From the NCBI GenBank assembly GCA_021432635.1, contig MU270085.1, positions 62,001 to 126,000 of the forward strand: a DNA stretch of 64,000 nt, in the 5' to 3' direction. The stretch comes from Thozetella sp. PMI_491 (Eukaryota; Ascomycota; Sordariomycetes; Chaetosphaeriales; Chaetosphaeriaceae). The translations under genes were made by a program, and so were the position numbers. Below are positions 1 through 12,100 of the stretch, in pieces; position 1 is the stretch's first letter; each line of letters begins with the position of its first letter. The notes below the pieces were generated by a model that saw nothing but the letters and a program-made list of their open reading frames with translations, did not search any database and was not told the DNA's origin.

Positions 1-571
1 CACGGGCTTCGCCGGCACGCCGTTCCTGTGCCGCGCGCTGGCACGTACTGGCCACATCCAGGTTGCATATGCGATGCTCCTGGAGAAGGAGTGCCCGTCA
101 TGGCTGTACCCGGTGACCATGGGTGCCACTACCGTCTGGGAGCGATGGAACAGCATGCTGCCGGACGGCTCCATCAACCCAGGGAAGATGACGTCGTTCA
201 ACCACTATGCCTTCGGTGCGGTGGCTAAGTTTATGTACGAGCAGATCGCTGGCCTGCAGCGCCTGGATCCCGGGTGGAAGAGATTCCGCATAGCTCCGGC
301 CATGGGTGCTGCCTTCACGCGGGCTTCGGCCGAGCACGTGGCGCCCACTGGCACGATTACAGTCTCTTGGGAGGCAAGCACCGGCGGGGAAGGGCCCGAG
401 ATATTCAGTCTGAAGATATCGGTGCCACACGGGACGACTGCTGAGGTCGTGTTACCAGAAGGAGATGGGGGCCAGAGGCAGGAGGTGGTTGGGCCTGGAG
501 ACTGGTCATTCGAGACGACTTTTAAGAGGACTTACACGTGGCCCCTCCCACCTGTCCCGGAGAAATTTTAA
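1..571 (+). CDS. GH78 alpha-L-rhamnosidase, C-terminal part (cut by window start)
   Basis: The reading frame is open from base 2 to the TAA at 569-571, about 189 residues, with no start because the gene begins left of the window. The first residues (TGFAGTPFLCRAL, then PSWLYPVTMGATTVWERWNS) match the end of the (alpha/alpha)6 catalytic barrel of family GH78. The TTVWE glutamate belongs to a segment conserved across the family. The rest, ending in a beta-rich stretch (TGTITVSWEAS, FSLKISVPHGTTAEVVLPEG), matches the C-terminal beta-sandwich. Family knowledge: these enzymes release terminal L-rhamnose from plant glycosides and pectin side chains. Secretion cannot be judged because the N-terminus is missing. 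No damage is seen. Confidence 0.85.
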   Translation, partial: TGFAGTPFLCRALARTGHIQVAYAMLLEKECPSWLYPVTMGATTVWERWNSMLPDGSINPGKMTSFNHYAFGAVAKFMYEQIAGLQRLDPGWKRFRIAPAMGAAFTRASAEHVAPTGTITVSWEASTGGEGPEIFSLKISVPHGTTAEVVLPEGDGGQRQEVVGPGDWSFETTFKRTYTWPLPPVPEKF

Positions 572-697
572 CTATAGATGTACCTAGCTATCTAAATATA
601 AAAATAACATGGGTTTAACTAGGTGTCTACGTTGCCTTGTTGCCGGGCTTAAGTTTGGCTGGCTATCTCTTCCTAGTTCTTTATACTCTGGTGCTCT

Positions 698-2410
698 TTA
701 TACGCTGGTGCCCAGACTCTCAGGTTCGATAGAGTACTTCAACGAGTTTCTCTCATGATGCGCTGGCACTGGCTCCTCGCTTTCTGATAACGGCGATTTT
801 CCATCTTCGTAACGCTTTCTAGTGTTTGTTAGCTATAAATTGACTAGGTAGTTGGGGACTTAACATTGAGGTAGGCTATGCACTTACTCAAGGCGGGTGA
901 CATACGCTCGTAGCAGCCAAGTGGTTACAATCAAACCCACGGAGCAGCCGAGCACGAATGGAAAGCCTTTTGGGAACCGAGGTGCCTCCACAGTTTGGAA
1001 GACTAGCAAAGGAGTCCAGGCTGTGGTGGACTGCGATATTGCGCTCATGAGAACCAATGTAAAGCCTCTTTCTCCTGGAGAGCCTCGAAGTTGTGAGTTC
1101 ACCCATCCATGCAAAACGCTGGACATGCCATATGCCGAATAAGTGGTCGCAAAGGCAAACCACTTTGCGCTTTCGGGAACATTCCAAATCGTGAGGATGA
1201 TCAGCCCTGTCGAGTTCCATATGTGAGAGGCTGTGATCGCCCATGCTGGGCCCAGGAAGAGATCGGATCCAAAGCATGCCAAGATGACGTAGAGAATCCC
1301 CAATGCCGGGGCGATGGAGCCCAGTTCATTGATATGGGTTGTCGTATACCGATTTAAGCTCTTTATCCATAAAAGGTAGGCGCCGGCATTTCCGTGTATC
1401 CCAGAGTTCCAGAAGAGAATATCAACAACCACAATATACCAAAAGTGTTTCTTCGACAGAATCTTCCGGACATCCTTGAGGTGCAATTTGCCGTGAGTTT
1501 GGTGGCCTGCCTTCTCAAGTCGCGCTCTGCTTAGGTCGATATCATGTTGGTTGAGTACCCATCGGTTGGGTTTGTCAATTGAGCCAGGGAGGACAAAATA
1601 GCCAAGGATTCCGATGGGAAGGGTGATGATCGCGCAGATGATGTACATCCATCTCCAACCTGCAAGGCCATTCACTCCATCAAGTCGTGCTGCTGTGCCA
1701 GCGGCGATGAGTGATGCAGTCAGGTTGCCAAGCATCAGCCCTACATAAAAGAGTCCACCTCGGCGGCCGATTTCGTCGCCCCGGTACCAGGAACCTACAG
1801 TCAGGGGTTAGATAGGCATCCGTCTACTAGGGGAGAGGATGTGACTAACCGAAGACGTAGTGCATTGCTGGAAAAAAGGCCGCCTGTTTTGGCTCCCATT
1901 AGTCGTGACTGAGACGTAGACATCAAAGTAGATCTTATCTCACCTCGAACCATCCCACAAGAAACCGGTACGCAGCCAACTCGGAGTATGATGCGGATCG
2001 ATACTGCAGCAATGTGACGAGCCCCCAGCCGATGTCAAGAAGCGGGATGCACCAGTTCATCGGAATGTAGGTCAACAGAAAGGAGAACGGCACAGCCCCC
2101 AAAACCGCACCTATGGTGTACAGGGTCTGAAGTTGGACAAGCTCATTCCCTTGGAACCCAAGATCTTCCTTTAGCCCCGAGACATAGGCATTGTCTACCG
2201 TGATTAGCATGGCACTAGGCCGACTGGGATGAAGATCATGTACATACTAAGGTTAGTTTGGTCGAGTACTTTGCACCAGTACGCCAGAATGGCAAAAGGA
2301 ACGATCAAAAGGTCGAGTTTCCATATCAACTGCCGCTCTTCTGGCGTGTCTGAATCGGCGTACCACTTCACTTGATACCAGGGTGTCTTCTGCGGCTTGG
2401 TAGTAGCCAT
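698..2410 (-). CDS. MFS transporter, anion:cation symporter (allantoate/pantothenate permease-like)
   Basis: Five exons read as one 491-residue protein: 2410-2248, 2194-1944, 1883-1850, 1794-888 and 818-698. All borders are GT-AG and the phases add up. The N-terminus ends its first exon in DQTNL, which splices to NNAYVSG, a signature of the Dal5/Seo1/Liz1-type group of the major facilitator superfamily. Further hallmarks are RFLVGWFEAAFFPAMHY and GSWYRGDEIGRRGGLFY. About twelve hydrophobic segments are visible. The last exon gives a charged cytosolic tail beginning KRYEDGKSP. Family knowledge: plasma-membrane uptake of small organic anions or vitamins (allantoate, pantothenate, nicotinate); the actual substrate cannot be read from sequence. 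It lies convergent with the rhamnosidase, with about 125 bases between their stops. Confidence 0.88.
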
Positions 2411-4550
2411 GGTAACTCTGCTGCGACGCGTGCTTAGATCTGATCGGTCAAGTAGGTGCTTCTGAGACTGTTACAGAATGTGCAATAGCTGTAGGTCAAA
2501 CTGCAACATTAAATAGTTTCTCTGAGCGCAGCCGTCACAGCTGCTACAGGAGATATCTTAGCGAGGGAGACGAATAGCATTCACGGGCATCGCAGCGACT
2601 GCAGCGCGCCTTATCAAGTTTCCTACTCGCTGGGTAGAAATGACACCATTGCGGCCCCTGTAGGTGACATTCAACCCATGTTGCGAGTCGGGACACAGCT
2701 CCAATCAACAACCAGTCGCTCTAGCCATCTTTCGTTAGCGTGCCAAATATACAGCGCTGGTGATCCACACAACTACGAACTACAATGGCTCTTAGTGGCT
2801 CACTGTTGTCTCACGACTCAGCTATATAGCCTTGGCTAGGAGGCTACGGGGAGTTAACCGTAATCCAGCACCATGACGTTAGAACTGAGGAAATTGCGTG
2901 TGCGGTGCGCGAGGCGCGCGAGAAAATGCGGGCCTTCCTTGACATAAGAGTAGTGGACGTTTATTTACTTATAGGCACCTTAGTTATGCGCCACCGTTCC
3001 CCACATGCCGGAGATAGAGTTGGCTCCTGGGCTTATGTACCTAGATATTCTTCCGTGTAGTAATTTGGCTAACTATGAATGCTGGCGTAGGATTTTGCTT
3101 GTGACTAGCTAATTAAGGTGCTAGAGCACCATGCTGGTAGTAGCACTGCCTCGAGACTGGGTATGGTATTCGCTATTAGCGGGTCATGATAGCAATAAGA
3201 ATACTTCTATTACAAATGCCAACACATACGCGGGGTTACGTTTGAGTTTGTCTGTGGTATTTCTACTATTACCTAGGTTATGGCCGGCTAAGCCGAGAGG
3301 AAATAAATGTAAAAAGTGAAGAGGAGAAAGAGGATCGCGTGAAAACAAAGCTCTTGGAGCATCCCACTACCTTCAGTTGTAATGTCCGTGTCGATGTTGG
3401 AGGTTCCGATTTCTGATTCCTCCACTCCCCTCCGGAGGCCTGACAGCGACCTACGGATACTATGGCCCACTATTTTTATCCAATCCAAACCTATATGGCT
3501 GGACCCACACTGTCACTCAATCGAAAGCTTAAGGGTTAGGCTGCTGAGTCTTGACTTTAACTCTTCATGATATATACTTATGCCCTGGTCACTCAATCTG
3601 CCTCCACCCTCTTCCTGATTCCTTTGATTTCCTTTGGTTTCGATCGTCCGTATTCCATCCAATTGTAAAAATACCGCAATCAGTTTAATGCAGCGCCGCG
3701 CGCCTGTCCTATATATTCTAATTATACACACCTCATCACCTAAAGGTGACCAATCCTCCTTAAGATCCTAACTGCCGAGTCTGAGCAACAAACCACACAT
3801 CTACATAAATCTATTTCAAATTATAAGCAACTATCGCGGCAAAGAATTACCTCATATCCACCCCTGGTCAGGAGGCCTTCAATCTTCACTACCTTTGTGC
3901 GCCGGCAACCCCGGTGTGAGTGTCCCAGAAGATAGGCTCCGCCGAGTGTTACCTATAACGCCAACCGCACCGGGAAGCCTATATATTAGCCACTCAATGT
4001 CTCTGGATGCCTATTTTATCTTTCTGCTGGGCAGATCCTACCTAACACAGCACCCTGATGGGCCGCAGTAAGGCCGACGTGTCTGGCGGGAGGGCCGGTT
4101 CTCTGCCTTTGTCTCTAGGCATCAAGCGGCTGAATACTACTTGTATAACTTTGGTATCTATTAGAAACTTCGTCTCAGTGCTTACTGGCCCTTGTCTGCG
4201 TTACTGTCTGCCCCATCGCAAACCTTGCGAGGCCAGATCCCCTGTCCAAGCGATGCCTGTGTGCTGGTGATCAGCCGCTTTATTGGCCAGGAAGAGCTTT
4301 TAGCTTGGCGAAACGGTATAAACTGCGCTTAGGAATCGTGTTTTGGTCTTATAGCATACTATTTACTGTCGCTCATGCCTGTCGCTCATACCTATCACTC
4401 ATGGCTGTCACTCGTGCCTATCACTCATATCGGTCCAACTCAGGCGGCCTCAATTCTGACGAGAAACCTTTAAGTTCGACATCAGACATCTGTCAAGACG
4501 CTTTACCTTTATCCCGCCACAGTTAATTATCTACCTACTTCTACGTTTCC
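2411..4550. other. Gene-poor intergenic stretch
   Basis: No frame here has gene-like length, domain signal or splice support. Composition is moderately AT-rich with many TA steps. The first few hundred bases presumably hold the promoter of the transporter. The only clear structure is a short degenerate tandem repeat at 4370-4432. Confidence 0.6.
4370..4432. repeat. Degenerate 12-13 base tandem repeat
   Basis: Five or so imperfect copies of a unit like ctgtcgctcatgc / ctatcactcat follow one another. No gene uses it. Confidence 0.55.
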
Positions 4551-4572
4551 CTCAAGTCTCAATAATCTTCTC

Positions 4573-6083
4573 TATGGATCCCGAGCCCAGGACTAGCCTC
4601 CCTAGCGAGCTGCTCGCAGACACACTTGAGGATCTTCATCCACAACACAGCTTCTTTGCCACGAACTAGGTTGCGAGGAAGAAGCTGTTGCCCCTCTTAC
4701 GACGATAATACGCGGTGCCACGCCATTCGATCACAAACTTGGCGAGAGTACAAGACTGTAATGCCGCGCATCGACTTCGAGCAGATATGGCCGAAGATGA
4801 CATTGCTGCCAATAATGCAACTACTAAGCGACTTGACTGGATCACACTCGCTCTCTGGCTTTGTCAGTTGTGAAAAACTACCTATTTGGCGTTTGAAACG
4901 CTACAAGGCCATGCGCTCTCCCTGCCGCCGCCCCTCGGCCCGCGCGTCGGACCGTCTGTTCTCCGTGCCTCACCTCGCCTAGGTACCTTGCCGCCGTCAC
5001 AAGTCTGCCCCTAACGCCGCGCCTCCGAGCCCCGCGGCCAGCGCCTCCACGCATCCAGGCCGGCCGCCCCTCTCATGATGCCGCATCGTGCCGTGCGGTA
5101 AGCTCGTCGGGTGACCGCCATCGCCTGCCGTGACCGGTGGTGAAGGCTCAACACGAGGAAGGTTCGACCGCCGGATCCCACGCCCGCAGCGAATACCGCC
5201 CCGGCACCCTAGCCCGAGATGTTGTAGGCTGTTCTGCGTTGGCCCCGGTTGGTCTTGCCTGTCTCTCGGCTACCCTGGCCAGGCAACCTCTGGCGCCCTT
5301 CTGGCGCGCCCTCGGTCGCTACCTCCGCCGCGCAGTCCCCCCTCGCCCGCATCGTTCATTCTCGCTGCGATTGGCAGTCCCACAACCACTCTTCCTCCTG
5401 TAGCCGCGCCACTCGATCTCAGTGGTCGCCCCTCCTACATCTGGACCCATCCGCCGTTCCCCGTGTCCAAAGCCCCTCGACGAACGCGCCACCCGGCATG
5501 CACGACGCTGCGTGTCGACACCGTAGGCCGTCCCTGTCTCCGGCCGGCTGCTGCAGCATGCGTAACGCGCCCAGATCGACATCGCCGCCTCCAGCCTCCC
5601 GGGTCCAGCGCAACCGGCTGTCTTATGAGGAGGCAGACCGCGATCGTTTCCTCGGCAATTTCCATCAGTCTGCTCGCCTCCCTTTGGGTTCCGGGCAGCA
5701 CACGCGCCGCACTCTCGGCCCGTCATCTCTCACCCACGAGGCGCTCGCACGTCTGCAACACTGTCGGCCTGCGGGCATGAGAGCCGCGCCGCACGGGGGC
5801 CAGCCCAAATAGTGTGGGGATGCCAGATCATTTTAAGAGAATCTGCTCGGCCATCGACCAGCTGCCCTCCAAGGTGGACTTTGACGTCTCAGCGATTTCT
5901 GAGTCGACCGGCTTGTCCCAGGGCCTTGGAAGTCAACTGACATTGTCGAAGGCCGATTCCGAGTTGCTACTCGCGGATAAGGACGACCAGTCGGACAAGT
6001 TTGGCCCGATGGCGACTCCGGACACTTCATGCACGAAGCAGGCGCCTGCCAAGAGGAGGAAGACTCCAATTAAGAAATCGTAA
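4573..6083 (+). other. Unidentified degraded sequence with GC-rich block
   Basis: From 4573 an ATG opens a frame (MDPEPRTSLPSELL) that is soon broken by stops. From about 4880 to 5830 the DNA becomes strikingly GC-rich, and all frames give Pro/Arg/Ser/Ala-rich low-complexity translations, so none can be trusted as coding. A short frame follows at 5820-6083 ending in a basic tail (PAKRRKTPIKKS). I recognise no family. A gag-like part of a retroelement is possible but has no direct support. What can be stated is the abrupt composition shift against the AT-richer flanks. Confidence 0.3.
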
Positions 6084-6365
6084 AGCTTGCCAGATAGTTA
6101 ATTATTCGTAGAAGAGTCAAAATTAATGCCTGATATTCTCGCCACGCCTCTCCTAGACCATGTTTACCTCAGACAACGGTTCGCGTCCAGAACTTCCATC
6201 CCCGATTTTCCCGCGCACCAAATCCAACAAGATGTTCAATACCCTGAGCGCCGACAACATTTTCGAACTTTTCCTTATCGATCTCTTCGCTGCCCTCTCC
6301 ATCGATGCTGCTTCGGAGTATTGCCGGCCAAAGCACACCAACTCCGTCAGCGCCTAGGATAGTTA

Positions 6366-7060
6366 TTTCTGGAATCCTTCCGCAGTGAACTTCCGCTCTA
6401 ACTCTTTAATAGTTTCATCTTGACGTCTGGTCGAAAGAGGGTGATAGCACATCCACCACCTCCGGCCCCGGTGAGTTGTGTCCAGCCGATATGCGCGTAA
6501 TCTACGAGCTCGCGGACGCGCTCTAAACGGGGTGAGAAACTCCTAATGAGACTAGAACCCCGTGATTTACACTGATCAAAGTTCCCAAGCTTTCGACAGC
6601 CTCGGAGGCGCCATTTCCATCAAAATCGGCTGATGCAAGGAGTTCTAAAGCAGAAACCGTAACCTGGCCAATTCCAGCCAAGACTGTCTCCGTCACTGTG
6701 GGGTGGTTGGCAATTAATGACTTGACTGTTTCGACCTGCGTCGCTGTTGAACGTGGTTGTCGTGTATCGACGAGAAGGAGGCGAAGTTTCGGGAACTTGA
6801 TTAGGGGAGTGACAGATGGCGGTCCCGATCGGTTTCTCTGGAAAATCGCGGCCTTTCCACCCGCAGAGACTGTATTGTCTACTCTACTGGGGTCTCCGTG
6901 CAAGCACAACTCGCCCACGAATGCCCAACGATTGATGCGCTCAATTTGTACCTCTCCTTCCTCGGGAAGCTAGTCAGGATGAGGTCCTGCAAGGGTGCGT
7001 ATCTGAAGGAGCAGCGCTGCACTCAAGCAGACGCAAACACTGGCACTGCTGCCTAAACCT
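6366..7060 (-). pseudogene. Mevalonate kinase pseudogene (N-terminally truncated)
   Basis: Read on the minus strand, the segment shows the GHMP-kinase glycine loop (GLGSSASVCVCLSAALLLQ), then INRWAFVGELCLHGDPSRVDN, LLLVDTRQPRSTATQV and GWTQLTGAGGGGCAITLFRPD. Together these are characteristic of eukaryotic mevalonate kinase, which phosphorylates mevalonate in the sterol/isoprenoid pathway. It is broken: an in-frame TAG just after PHPD, a one-base loss after VSHP (frame resumes RLERVRELVDY), another shift after RPDVK, and a premature end after GFQK. Everything upstream of the glycine loop is missing and replaced directly by DUF3435 sequence. It cannot make a working enzyme. Whether an intact copy exists elsewhere cannot be seen here. 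Confidence 0.85.
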
Positions 7061-7808
7061 GTGTAGCAGATAATCATATAGCAGCCGGCGTCGTTGAGCC
7101 GCTGGAGCTCGAGAGGACGAATTCTGGTGTCGTAGGCAATGTTGAAAACAAGTATGACGCGCAAGGAGTCAACGTTGAGGACGGACTTGCCATCTATGTT
7201 CGGCGCGCGGAGGTCGAAGCGGGGGATGAGGACACGGTCGTGATACTGCTAGCATGTCAGCGAAGCAGCTTCCAGGATGGCATCACAGTCTAGCACCTTG
7301 TAGAGCTACTTGATGTCGTTGCGATCGGGGTAGCGGCCGTTGATGGTCGTGTAGAGCTGCTGGAACTGGCGAATATACTCTTGCGAGGTGCCCCAGGACT
7401 TGATCCTATGGCTCTCGCAGACCTATAAGAAGAAGTCCTGCATCGTCGCCCGGGTCAGACCCTGGAGGGTCGCCTTCCAGTCTCCGACTTTCATCCCATC
7501 GCAGTACCTGGCTGGAATAAATTAGCTAGCGGGCCATCCTCTCGCAGGCAGGCACTTGTAGGCTCTGGAACGAACCTTTTCCACTTCCCAAAGATCCCGC
7601 TGACGTTGACCTCCGTCTCGTTTGCATACTTCGGCTTGATGAAACGGACACCCTGCACCATGCGGCGGTTCTTAGCGTGCCCCTCAACACTCAGAGGCGT
7701 CGGTCCTGCGGGTATACGGGCGGCCAGGGACTTGAGGAAGTCGGCGTCATGGTCGAGGAGCCCGGTCGCTCTGGGGCGGGGGCGAGTGGTTGTCCTTCCG
7801 CCTGGCAT
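7060..7808 (-). pseudogene. DUF3435 tyrosine-recombinase (Starship-captain-type) pseudogene, truncated
   Basis: The gene starts at ATG 7808 (MPGGRTTTRPRPRATGLLD). The first exon runs to GKWKR, and a GT-AG intron leads to YCDGMKVGDWKATLQGLTRA. Later segments are YIRQFQQLYTTINGRYPDR, YHDRVLIPRFDLRAPN and VLNVDSLRVILVFNIAYDTR, ending at CYMIICYTG. This series is typical of fungal DUF3435 proteins, which include the captain tyrosine recombinases of Starship giant transposons. In-frame stops lie after MQDFFL, DIK and LTC. After CYTG the sequence switches straight into mevalonate kinase, so the catalytic C-terminal domain is gone. Captains usually sit at one end of their element with cargo downstream; here that would lie to the left, but no intact element edge is visible. 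Confidence 0.8.
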
Positions 7809-9062
7809 TTTGACTATAGTTTGTTTTAATGCTTTTACTTTATTGAGATCTTAACCACCAATTGGAAGTAAACTTATAATAGTGATGTTTTAAGGCTTAT
7901 ACTTGGAAGTATAATACGCCTTATTAGCCGTTCTACTTCTCTTAAAGCCAGTATATTTATAGATACAACCGTGCGACACAGCCCGGAATTATATAGGCAG
8001 TGTCTAAAGGATAGGAAGCTATAGCTATATATATCTATTATAAGCCCCTTACGTTAGACAACGCACTAACGTGTACTCCTAGAATGGCGCCTCTGTTATA
8101 TACGGTGGAGGGGGCCTAGATTGCAAAACAGCTATAGGATAAGACGATGCATGAACTTGCCTTTGCCCGAGTCGACGAGATTGTCAGGCAACTAGATGCA
8201 TCCTAGTAATAACTCACTATAAAAGGGGCCCTAAACAAGCCCGGAAGACTGGATACGCCGAGGGCCCGGGAGTGTAAGGAGAATGCAGGAAGTAGGGTGT
8301 GAGTCATTGCACAAGGAGGACTCAACCAGCAAGTATAGCAATCAAGCAGCAATAGCAAACTTTTGAGCCCCTCCGTTGAATTCCTCGTTTTTGCAGCACG
8401 ATTGAAGAGATCAAATGCGCCCTACCTCTGAGCACTCCTAGACCTCCTCGTATCTTAATTTGCAGCCCGACAGGTGCAGTTTTTAGTGGTATTGGCCCGG
8501 TCGTGGTGCCAGTCTTGCCTTGGGTGCGTTGAGCCGCCTACAATCCCATTGAGGGAACGACTCCGCCTCGATACACCTGGATCAAACCTAGGCTACTGTC
8601 CGATTGGAACAGGCTGGAGGTGGCTGGTTACGATACTTGTGGCTATTCGAGTAGCGCTACAGCTAGATGCAGTGTGGTATGAGGGCGGTAGAAAAGTGGT
8701 CGACGCACATATATAGTCGAGCTACATATGGATTACGTTAGGAATCGGAAACTAGCATACGGGGCTTACCTTGGGAATAAGTAAACTAAAAAAAAACTGT
8801 GAACTCTTGATGAGGCCTCTTTGAATAGAGTTTCCTCCGATTTAACTAGAATTACTAGGAGGCTTCTTCTTCCTATGACAATTTGGGTGTAGACTCCTGG
8901 GTGCGCAGACTAGCTAATTTGGGCGAAATGAGCGTGAAGAAGAAAGGGGGTTCAACATTCAAGGACCGGACAGTTCCACCACTTCTCCGTATCTATGACT
9001 ACTATAGCAGCCGGTAACCAAAACGAGAGTTGCAAGGTCCTCAGCCGGTATAGTACCTCCAC
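7809..9062. other. AT-rich intergenic DNA, no gene recognised
   Basis: The stretch next to the DUF3435 start is strongly AT-rich with many TATA-like steps and short stops in all frames. A short ATG frame at about 8094 is cut quickly by stops. It could be the 5' end of the same relic element, but no terminal repeat was found by eye. Confidence 0.45.
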
Positions 9063-9125
9063 CAGGAACAAAGAATCGTCCAGAGACGACGCTTCCGCGC
9101 CGCTCAAACGTCAATCCCGGCACCA

Positions 9126-12100
9126 TCAGTGCCTCTCGTAGGGCGGCAGTCCTTGGCTCTCCTGCGCAGTAGCATCATACCCACCACGCCCGCCATCGAC
9201 AGCTGCCTGCCGAGCGTGTGCGTCCCACTGCTGTTGATCCTGAGGCGGCACCTGCTGTAGTGGCTGATGCTGTGGCATTGGCTGCCGAACGGGCGGATTG
9301 GCTCGTGCTCCCGACTGCGGGTATGCGCCTCCGGCGGGCTCGCCCGGATACGTAGTGCCGGCATAGCCTGCCGTCGCACCGGGGTCCTCGTAGGGTCGGG
9401 CCTGCGTTCGTCCGTAGCGTGCGGCGTTGGCGGCCGCGTACTGATTCGCATACACAGCGTCTTGCCCGGCTTCGTCCCAGACCTGCATCTGCGGGCGCGA
9501 GACCGGCGGCGGCTCGAGGTTGGCGGCGGGGTATTGCCGCTGGAGGTCACCGCCATGCGGGAGATAGCGTGACGGCACATGGTCGGGCTGTAGCGTGGGC
9601 TGCGGGCCATAGCTAGCGGCAGTAGTAACCCTGGACGGATGGAACTGCTGAGGCTGCACGTGAACCTGCTCCGGCACAGGCTCCCGGCCGATGGCGGCGA
9701 GTTTGAAGCGTGTACGCTTGGAGCCCTTGGGCCCGATGTTGCCGACGAGGTTGCCACTGCTGTCAACCCACATGGCGCGCAGGCCGGCCTCCTTGGCGCG
9801 GCGGGCGGCGTTAGTGCCGTAGATGTCGCGGACGTACTTGGAGAACTCGAGGTAGGCGCCGGCCACTGTCTCGAAGTGCTTCACCTGCAGCTGGACGGGC
9901 TTTTTGGGGTCGACGTCGCCCATGGCTTTCTTGCCGTTGGCGTCGTACTCGGCGAGCGCGAGGGCTGTCTGGCAGGCGTTGCGGATCTGGCGACCGTTCC
10001 AGTGGTCGAACGGGTTGCGGTCCCAGTACTCCTTGGCGAACACGGCGATGCCCATGTCGTCCGGCTCCACCGTGCGGCGATTGGCTGCGAACCGCGCGCG
10101 AATCAGCTCCAGGTTCAGACTGAACACTTTCTGTGTCTTGTCCCAGCTCAGCTCGGGATAGTACAAGCTGATGTGGATGCGCGACGCGAAAGCCTCGTCG
10201 AAGTCGCCCACCCGGTTGGTGGTCAGGAACAGAATGCCGGCATAGTACTCCAGCACGCGCAGAAAGACTGTTTTGTGGTGTACGCCCTGTTAGTTATGTA
10301 GTTTCACGGCGCGCCGGCACTGGAGAGATTATGGAGAGGGGAACGGGGGCGATGGTGGAGGGGGCGAGGGGAGGATGGAGGAAACCAACCAGCGACGAGA
10401 CCGTTTCGCTTAAAGTCCTCCTTCGTCCTCTGGGAGAGGAAGACGTCCGCTTCGTCTAGCAGCAGGATACATCCCCAGCGGTTGGCAAGTGCGAAGTTTA
10501 TGTCCAGCGCGTCTTCTACCTGCTTTGCGGTCGTGCCGAGGTCACCTTCAGAAGGGAAAAGCAAATTCAGCGCAATGTCTTTTGTAGCAGGTTCACGCAG
10601 AGGACATGGGGAGGGTCGCTGTAGCTTACCGCAGGTAATTTGAAACAGGGGTTTCCTGAACTTTTCCGCAACTCCCTCTGCTCAGGATCACTAGTCAGCT
10701 GCCATTTTCTCTGCCGGAGGGAATGGGGATCGAGAGAGAATGCGGGGAAGTTAAGGGAGGGGGAGTAGAAAGTGGTGAGGAGAGAAGAAAGAAGAAATGA
10801 GGCTGGGATAGTTGGGTGGACGACCACCGTTGGACAGACTCACCAGCCGTTGTTGTTTTGCCGACCCCGGGTGCTCCATGTAGCAGTATGATAAGGCCCT
10901 TTCCCTTGCCACGGACGATGTCCGAGTGGTCGGTAGCGTTGCCGGCCGACTGCTTGTCACGGAAGTGCTTGTCCACGAGTCCAAGGATCATATCCTCGTG
11001 GCCCTGAGGGAGGACGAGCCGATCAAACGCTGTGTTGGATGCCATGCTGTCACTGTGTTCTTTTGCAACAACCGGCTTCTCAGAGTCGGAGGGTAGCTCA
11101 TCTTTCAGATAGGCGAGATCTAGTTGCGCTAAATTTGGTTGAGAACCGGCCTGTTAGACTACAGCAGATGCGGGTATAATGACAAGGAATAGAAGAGCGG
11201 GACTAGTGAGCCTACCCCATTTGCGGCTGCGTAAGACGAAGCCAAACACGCGATATGACATGATAACCAGGTCCTCCTCGGCGAGATCCTTGGTCGGGTC
11301 CGTCTTGTCTATCAGGCGCGGCAGGATGGCCACAGATGGCAGCTCGGTACGGGATTTGGGGAGCAGGGAATCCATATACTCTTCGTTCCTCTTCTTCTCC
11401 ACCCAGGCGTCGCTGTGGGGGATCGTGGCTTCGTGCATGCAGCAATCGCCGTCGCACCGATCTGTATCTGGCTCATCCATGGTGGACCCCACCAGAGTAT
11501 CGAGCTTAGGCTTCCACTCCTTCTCGATATTGTCCTCGACGGCGAAGGCGGCCTCGAAGTCCACGACTACCTGGCTCTCAACCTCGTCCATCGTCACCAG
11601 CGTCGGCCCAGCATAGTACAGCGGCTGCACCGCCGTGAGCTGGATGGCTGCCGACTTGAGGAACATGCGCCCTCGCTTGACGAGATCACCCCAGAGCCCA
11701 TTGTTGGTAGCCGGCGGGACGTCGTCGCTGCCTCCGGCGCTGGGAACTTGCTCGGTCACCGGCGCTGCGGCGTTGAGTGGCTTGTGGAAGCGCAGGGGAT
11801 AAATCTTGAGGGACGTCACCTCTTTCTCGCCCTCGAAGCGTTCGATGTGAAACTCCTTCTCGACGGGGCCTAGGAATTTACCGTCAAAGTCCACGTACAC
11901 GCACTTCAGCTTGACGGGCACCTCTTCCTCGTTCCACGACTTGCCGCGCCATCGGGTGCGGAACGACGGGATAGCCTTGTGCGGTGGGCTCTGCATACCG
12001 AGGATACGGTAAGCCTGCTTGCCATCGCCGCCAATGACGTGGTCACCTGGCTTGAAGAGGTACCATAGGTCGGAGAAGACCACCTTCTGGCATTCCGCAC

